A stretch of DNA of 64,000 nucleotides from Lentzea fradiae (lineage in GTDB: Bacteria > Actinomycetota > Actinomycetes > Mycobacteriales > Pseudonocardiaceae). Position numbers and translations under genes: made by a program. A model generated the notes under the pieces. The model was not told the DNA's origin and searched no databases. It saw only the letters and a list, made by a program, of their open reading frames with translations. Shown here piece by piece: positions 59,839 through 64,000 of this stretch (position 1 is its first letter; every line of letters begins with the position of its first letter). The stretch is from contig NZ_FNCC01000012.1 in NCBI RefSeq assembly GCF_900100955.1, positions 62,001 to 126,000 on the forward strand. The letters run 5' to 3'.

Positions 59839-60529
59839 CCTTCCCCCCAGTTGTTGACCCGCCCGGCCGCAGCATCGATCGCGAGCACGGCCGCATCAGG
59901 ACCATTCCAACGTGGACTGAACGGAGCACCTGCAGTTCGAACTCCCCAGTCCGCCTTTCGCATGCACCGACCACCCGAGCGCGGGCATACACTTCCCCAG
60001 GACCGCGCATCAGGTGCGCCCCTCACACTACAGACCGAAGACGGAAACCGCCGCAGATCATCGAAGCGTTCAAGAGCTTCTCATTGCGAAGCAGTTCCGC
60101 CCTATTTAAGCCAGGACTGAAGGATCACCGCGACTCATCGTTCATCGATAATTCTGACCAAGATCCAGACCTTTCCCACCTGCGGCGCCATCACTCCCAC
60201 CACGCCGGTCCGTCCACTCGGGAGACTTTGCGCGTAGACGCAAAGAGTCGCCACCACGCTCCCAAGCGGTTCCAGCGCCTGCGTCAGAACCTACTCAGAA
60301 CGAAGCAAACTGTTCAACAGTTCCGGCAACCCCACATCGGAACGAACACCTCGCCACTTCTCGTAACCGCACGATCACAGAGCGGGAGATCTGGGCGCGC
60401 ATTGCGTTTTAGCAGTTTCCACGTAGCACGTCCGATAAATCGCACCTCAGAAGCGCCGACCACCTCCCGATAGTCCACACGGGACGAATAGCGAGAACGT
60501 TTTCACCACTCTCCGCATATCACTCGGCG
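59839..60529. other. about 690 bases without a supported gene
   Basis: This stretch is less GC-rich than the biosynthetic genes, with only short frames of uneven composition (for example a His/Ser/Arg-rich 129-codon frame at 60084-60473). I see no RBS-gene pair, repeat or RNA gene. It presumably includes the ArsR gene's promoter near its left end. Confidence 0.5.
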
Positions 60530-60690
60530 ACGAGTTCCGCAATCGGATCCGGGTGTTCGCGAAGGCCCACGCCAGCGGCTTCTGCCGCACGGCGAGGAAG
60601 TTCACCACGTACGCGCGTGACTCCTGCACGATCGCACGCAGCCGGGAGTCCACGTGCAGGCTGAGGTTCCCCCGGTAGCTCGGAGACTTT
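60530..60690 (-). pseudogene. flavin-reductase-like remnant
   Basis: Translation RLRAIVQESRAYVVNFLAV then RQKPLAWAFANT resembles the conserved block of flavin-reductase-like (HpaC/ActVB type) proteins in which a strand YVVNFL is followed by QxxLAxxFA. About 50 residues survive; the gene is broken just before the left end of the IS3 element, which may have cut it. Confidence 0.35.
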
Positions 60691-60763
60691 GATCCTCCCC
60701 TGGTTGTTCGGAGTCGGGTTACTGGATGATCACTCGTTTCAGTAGCCCGGAGGACAACCCACG

Positions 60764-61066
60764 ATTCCCAAGAGATACCCGCCCGAGTTTCGGCGCAAGG
60801 TGCTCGACCTGATCGCGTCCGGTCGCCGTGTCGCCCAGGTCGCGGCTGATCTCGACATCAGCGACCAGACGATCTACACCTGGCGCCGCCAGGAGCTCAT
60901 CGACACCGGACAGATGCCAGGGACGACCAGCGCTGACAACGCCGAACTGGTCGCCGCGCGTCGACGGATCGCCGAACTCGAGGCCGAGGTCGCTGTCCAC
61001 CGCCGTGCTGCCGAACTGCTCAAGGAGAGCAGTAGCCCAAAAGGCGATATGAGGCGGTCACGGTGA
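60764..61066 (+). CDS. IS3-family transposase orfA
   Basis: The helix-turn-helix protein of the element, about 100 residues: YPPEFRRKVLDLIASG, DLDISDQTIYTWRRQE, then a coiled region ending AAELLKESS. No ATG or GTG precedes the conserved start. The best candidate is ATT at 60764, with GGAGG at 60749-60753, a rare start known in some IS3 relatives; GTG 60800 would remove conserved residues. Its end overlaps orfB by four bases in the -1 frame, near a CCCAAAAGG run at 61037-61045 that is a candidate slippage site for an OrfAB fusion transposase. Confidence 0.75.
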   Translation: MPKRYPPEFRRKVLDLIASGRRVAQVAADLDISDQTIYTWRRQELIDTGQMPGTTSADNAELVAARRRIAELEAEVAVHRRAAELLKESSSPKGDMRRSR

Positions 61067-61914
61067 TCGTCTCCGAAGAGCGGTCGATCCAGCTCGCCTG
61101 CCGCGTGCTTGGGGTGTCCGAGTCCGGCTTCTACGACTGGCGAGGCCGCGCTCCTTCGCCGCGGGCGATCCGTCAAGCCTGGCTCGTCGACCTGATCCGC
61201 GAGATCCACGTCGAGTCGTTCCAGGTCTACGGCGCTCCACGGGTACACGCCGAACTTACCCTGGGCCGCGGGATCACCGTCGGACACAACACCATCGCGC
61301 TTCTCATGCGCCGCAACGGAATCAAGGGCCTGCCCAACCGGCGCCGGCCGCGACCGAAGCACGACACGCCCACTGCGGTGGACCTGGTCGACCGCGACTT
61401 CGCCCGCGCCGCGCCGAACCAACTGTGGGTCACCGACATCACCGAACATCCCACCCGGGAAGGCAAGGTGTACTGCGCGGTCGTACTCGACGTGCACTCC
61501 CGGCGCGTCGTCGGCTGGTCGATCGACTCCAGTCAGACCGCAGCCCTGGCCACCAACGCGCTCGGCATGGCCATCTCGAACCGGGCCCCGCTGTCGGACA
61601 CGGTGATCCACTCCGACCACGGAGTCCAATTCACGTCATGGACTTTCACCAAACGTGCCAAGGAATCCGGGCTTCTGCCGTCGATGGGGTCGATCGGCGA
61701 CTGCTACGACAATGCCATGATCGAATCGTTCTGGGGACGCGTGCAGACCGAGCTGCTCGACCGCCGACGATGGCGCACCCGCCTCGAGTTGGCCAACGCC
61801 CTGTTCGAGTACCCCGAGATGTTCCACAACCGCCGCCGACGCCACACCGCACTCGGAATGCTCACACCGATTGAGTACGAACTCCGACACGCCAGGATCA
61901 CTCCCGTAGCCTGA
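61063..61914 (+). CDS. IS3-family transposase orfB (DDE integrase domain)
   Basis: A 283-residue catalytic part. After an HTH_21-like N-terminus (RSIQLACRVLGVSESGFYDW) come the DDE residues: Asp in WVTDITEHPT, Asp in VIHSDHGVQFTS, and Glu 35 residues later in NAMIESFWGRVQTEL. It ends with YIEYPEMFHN-type residues (FEYPEMFHNRRRRHTALG). All catalytic residues are present and there is no internal stop, so the element may still be mobile. It is probably translated as an OrfAB fusion by -1 frameshifting. Confidence 0.93.
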   Translation: MIVSEERSIQLACRVLGVSESGFYDWRGRAPSPRAIRQAWLVDLIREIHVESFQVYGAPRVHAELTLGRGITVGHNTIALLMRRNGIKGLPNRRRPRPKHDTPTAVDLVDRDFARAAPNQLWVTDITEHPTREGKVYCAVVLDVHSRRVVGWSIDSSQTAALATNALGMAISNRAPLSDTVIHSDHGVQFTSWTFTKRAKESGLLPSMGSIGDCYDNAMIESFWGRVQTELLDRRRWRTRLELANALFEYPEMFHNRRRRHTALGMLTPIEYELRHARITPVA

Positions 61915-62135
61915 GCTCCAGCAACCCGACTCCGCCGAACGGGGTGAGGATCAGTGATGACGCGGCGCACGCGGTGTCAGGCTGTCAGCTCAGGCGAAAC
62001 GCCACTGCTGGTTGCCGCCGCCGTGGCAGACACGGGGATGCCGTCCCAGTTGCTGCCGTACCCGGCGATTCTTCGGTCGCCCTCAGGCAGGACGCGCTCC
62101 GGTCGCGGAACGCGTCCATCGTCCGGGAATACCGA

Positions 62136-62783
62136 TCAAGCTTTGACGAACGACTCGGCGAAGATCGGCAGCACCGAGCTCAGCTGGGCTTCGGCCGCCA
62201 CCTTGGTCTGGCCGGACGCCACCACGACGGTGATGAGCGTGCCGCGACCCATCATCGCGTGACACGACCACGGAACCAGTTCCGGATCCCGATTCGCCTC
62301 GCAGTGCGCGAAAAAATCGTCCACACCGTCCGGCTTGGCTACAGCCTTCGCCTGCTCGACGCGGTCTTTGGCACAGCTGTTGAGCCGGGTCTGCACAGCC
62401 CCCACCAGCGTGGCCGCCGTACGGTCGGACATGGCATGGACCCGCTGAAACAAACTCACCTGGCCCGTCCAGACGCGGGTCCGGGCGACCGAGGTACCGT
62501 CGACACGCATCTCGCTGCTCCCACAGAGCGTGGTGACGATCTCGCCGTCCGCGCCGGGCTCGTTGTCGCTGGCCGGCGTGCTCTGACTCAACTGGCCGCC
62601 GAGCGCATCGAACGCGCCGGGTGGGGCGATCGCCGCCTTCGCTCGCTGGTCCAGTTCCGCCGGAGTCGATGGCACAGTGGTCGTCGTGGTGGTCGCGGCC
62701 GGCGGCGCGGCCACCGGCTCACCACCGCAGGCCGTGGTCAGGACGGCTACCACCGCGACGGCAGCACAAATACGCGCGTTCAC
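62136..62783 (-). CDS. putative lipoprotein (sensor/PknH-like domain)
   Basis: A 215-residue secreted lipoprotein: MNARICAAVAVVAVLTTACG with lipobox LTTAC (Cys19). A low-complexity Thr/Pro/Ala linker (AAPPAATTTTTTVPST) follows, then a globular domain with cysteines (TTLCGSSEMRVDG, NSCAKDRVEQ, AHCEANRD, WSCHAMMGRG) resembling the extracellular domain family of mycobacterial PknH/LpqQ-like lipoproteins. GTG start follows a GGGGGG stretch. It is unrelated to the NRPS genes by position. The 195 bases between IS3 and this gene show no other feature. Confidence 0.8.
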   Translation of the reverse strand: MNARICAAVAVVAVLTTACGGEPVAAPPAATTTTTTVPSTPAELDQRAKAAIAPPGAFDALGGQLSQSTPASDNEPGADGEIVTTLCGSSEMRVDGTSVARTRVWTGQVSLFQRVHAMSDRTAATLVGAVQTRLNSCAKDRVEQAKAVAKPDGVDDFFAHCEANRDPELVPWSCHAMMGRGTLITVVVASGQTKVAAEAQLSSVLPIFAESFVKA

Positions 62784-62841
62784 GTTTGTTCCCCCCAGGT
62801 TTCGCGTGTTCGGAGGCAGCCTAGTGGTGCTGCCCAGATGG

Positions 62842-64000
62842 TTGACCAGGTAATTGATCTTCCGTGCTGATCGGGTCAGGCTGGTCCCGCGTGTCGAGTG
62901 CGGGAGGTGTCATGGCTCGTCGTCCGGGCGTGTTCGTCCGCGGGTTATCGATGGAAGAGGGACGCAAGCTGCAGCGGGTCACCAGGACCGCGAAGGACCC
63001 GGTGAAGCTGCGGCGGGCGATCGTGGTGCTGATGTCCGGCCAAGGCCAGGCCGTCCGCGATATCACCTCGTTGATGCAGGTCAGCGAGGACTACGTGCGT
63101 GATGTGATCCACGCGTTCAACGAACGGGGGTTCGCGGCACTGGACCCAAAATGGAGCGGGGGACGCCCGAAGACGATCGGTGACAAGATCCGCGAGCGGA
63201 TCTGCCTGATCGCCCGGACGTCCCCCGCAGACTGGGGCATCACCGCGTTCTCCACCTGGTCCTTGTCGAAGCTGCGCGATCACCTGCTCGCCCGTGGCAC
63301 CGTCGCGACGATCAGCCGGGAGACCTTGCGCCGCATCCTGCACGCGGGCGGTGTCTCCTGGCAGAGCACCACCACGTGGAAGGCGTCGACCGACCCGGAC
63401 TTCATCGCCAAGATGCACCGAGTTCTGGACCTCTACGACCATCCGCCCGGCGACGGGCGGGTGATCTGCGTAGACGAGTTCGGCCCACTGAACCTCATGC
63501 CCCGCAAGGGCAAGGCGTGGCGTCTGCGGACCAGGCCGCAACGGCTGCGGGCCACCTACAACCGCAACGACGGCGTGATGCACATGCTCGCCGCACTCGA
63601 CCTCGCCACCGGCCACATCTCCTACCGGATCCGACCCCGTAAACGCCGACAGGAGTTCCTGTCCTTCCTCAAGACCCTGCGGACACGCTGGCCCGGAGAG
63701 AAGCTCTACATCATCTGCGACAACTTCTCCCCGCACCGCCACACCGACGTCCGCACCTGGTGCGCCGGCAACCAGGTCGAGTTGGTGTTCGTCCCCACCT
63801 ACTCGTCGTGGCTGAACTGGATCGAGTCCGAGTTCGCCGCCCTGCGCTACTTCGCCCTGAACGGCACCGACCACCGCAGCCACACCGAACAGAACACCGC
63901 GATCGGCTCCTACATCCGCTGGCACAACGCCCGAGCCGAGCCCAAAACCGGGTTCGCCACCGACTCACCCATCCGAACCTGGACCTATTACCTGGCCAAG
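62842..64000 (+). mobile_element. IS630-family insertion sequence (right end at window edge)
   Basis: Left-end sequence TTGACCAGGTAAT at 62842-62854 is complementary, with one mismatch, to ATTACCTGGCCAA at 63987-63999, inside the end of the transposase frame. These are probably the inner parts of the terminal inverted repeats, so nearly the whole element is in the window. The true left tip may begin near the TA at 62822-62823 (IS630 elements target TA). Confidence 0.65.
62912..64000 (+). CDS. IS630-family transposase (3' end beyond window)
   Basis: The frame is open from ATG 62912 (RBS CGGGAGGTG) to the edge, 363 codons. The N-terminal helix-turn-helix has AVRDITSLMQVSEDYVRDVI, then DPKWSGGRPKTI and a linker. 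DDE residues are in VICVDEFGPLNL, IICDNFSPHRH and NWIESEFAALRYFAL. The first Asp is followed by EFGP rather than the more common E/QxP form. The stop must lie just beyond base 64000, because the right inverted repeat has begun. Catalytic residues are intact. Confidence 0.93.
   Translation, partial: MARRPGVFVRGLSMEEGRKLQRVTRTAKDPVKLRRAIVVLMSGQGQAVRDITSLMQVSEDYVRDVIHAFNERGFAALDPKWSGGRPKTIGDKIRERICLIARTSPADWGITAFSTWSLSKLRDHLLARGTVATISRETLRRILHAGGVSWQSTTTWKASTDPDFIAKMHRVLDLYDHPPGDGRVICVDEFGPLNLMPRKGKAWRLRTRPQRLRATYNRNDGVMHMLAALDLATGHISYRIRPRKRRQEFLSFLKTLRTRWPGEKLYIICDNFSPHRHTDVRTWCAGNQVELVFVPTYSSWLNWIESEFAALRYFALNGTDHRSHTEQNTAIGSYIRWHNARAEPKTGFATDSPIRTWTYYLAK

Larger units (their letters stand above)
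60706..61940 (+). mobile_element. IS3-family insertion sequence
   Basis: An element of about 1.23 kb bounded by imperfect inverted repeats. The left end, GTTCGGAGTCGGGTTACTGG at 60706-60725, matches the complement of 61917-61940, which reads GTTCGGCGGAGTCGGGTTGC and onwards. It contains orfA and orfB in the usual -1 relation and looks intact. Exact ends and target duplication could not be fixed by eye. Confidence 0.8.

Noticed and set aside
60084-60473. Plus-strand 129-codon frame rich in His, Ser and Arg
   Set aside because: No RBS, no family, and codon use unlike nearby genes.
61944-62870. Plus-strand 308-codon frame
   Set aside because: Antisense to the lipoprotein gene, which has a clear lipobox and start.

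Overview
The window looks like a high-GC actinobacterium, most plausibly of the Pseudonocardiaceae type (SARP regulators, pervasive GTG starts, giant NRPS genes, actinobacterial IS families). The genus cannot be fixed from this sequence. It is dominated by what I read as two adjacent nonribosomal peptide gene sets separated by an eroded spacer of unrelated genes and mobile-element debris.

Left set (1-16.5 kb). One minus-strand operon runs MFS exporter, branched-chain aminotransferase, class II aaRS-like amide synthetase, FMN glutamate-synthase-like protein, glutamate mutase S and E subunits, MbtH, NRPS (A-T-C-A-T), and a second NRPS that starts with a C domain and leaves the window. Most junctions overlap by 1-4 bases. 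The mutase implies a 3-methylaspartate-type building block, and the aaRS-like ligase may amidate it. Beside it lie a tiny secreted protein with four SNPWN repeats, a large SARP-NB-ARC-TPR regulator and a SnoaL-like protein. Both intergenic regions carry ordered direct repeats.

Spacer (16.5-29.1 kb). Here are an AraC remnant, a lipoprotein plus secreted 4-Cys protein pair, a tRNA 3'-end-like sequence with a truncated integrase, a Zn alcohol dehydrogenase pair, a decayed type I-E-like CRISPR array without cas genes, a GAF protein, IS30/IS3/HINT fragments, and a FtsX-type ABC transporter with a NarL-type two-component system. The latter may be attached to the right-hand set.

Right set (29.2-59.8 kb). 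A minus-strand operon encodes NRPS A-T-C-A-T-E-C-A-T (first A reads like Val), then NRPS C-A-T-E-C-A-T-C-A-T-E (middle A reads as Thr), a serine hydrolase resembling penicillin-binding-protein-type thioesterases (SurE/MppK class), an MFS exporter, and homologues of MppP, MppQ and MppR, the L-enduracididine pathway of mannopeptimycin. Divergently transcribed are an MppJ-like 2-oxoacid C-methyltransferase, an aromatic/HisC-type aminotransferase (together a beta-methylphenylalanine-type supply) and a second MbtH. Domain order, DCL/LCL types and the trans-acting cyclase predict a head-to-tail cyclic hexapeptide: Val, D-X, X, D-X, Thr, D-X, with enduracididine and a beta-methyl aromatic amino acid among X. 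It is related in logic to mannopeptimycin, but I do not recognise it as a known compound. A convergent ArsR-like regulator closes this set.

Right end (59.8-64 kb). This part holds a flavin-reductase-like remnant, an apparently intact IS3-family element, a lipoprotein, and an IS630-family transposase running to the edge.
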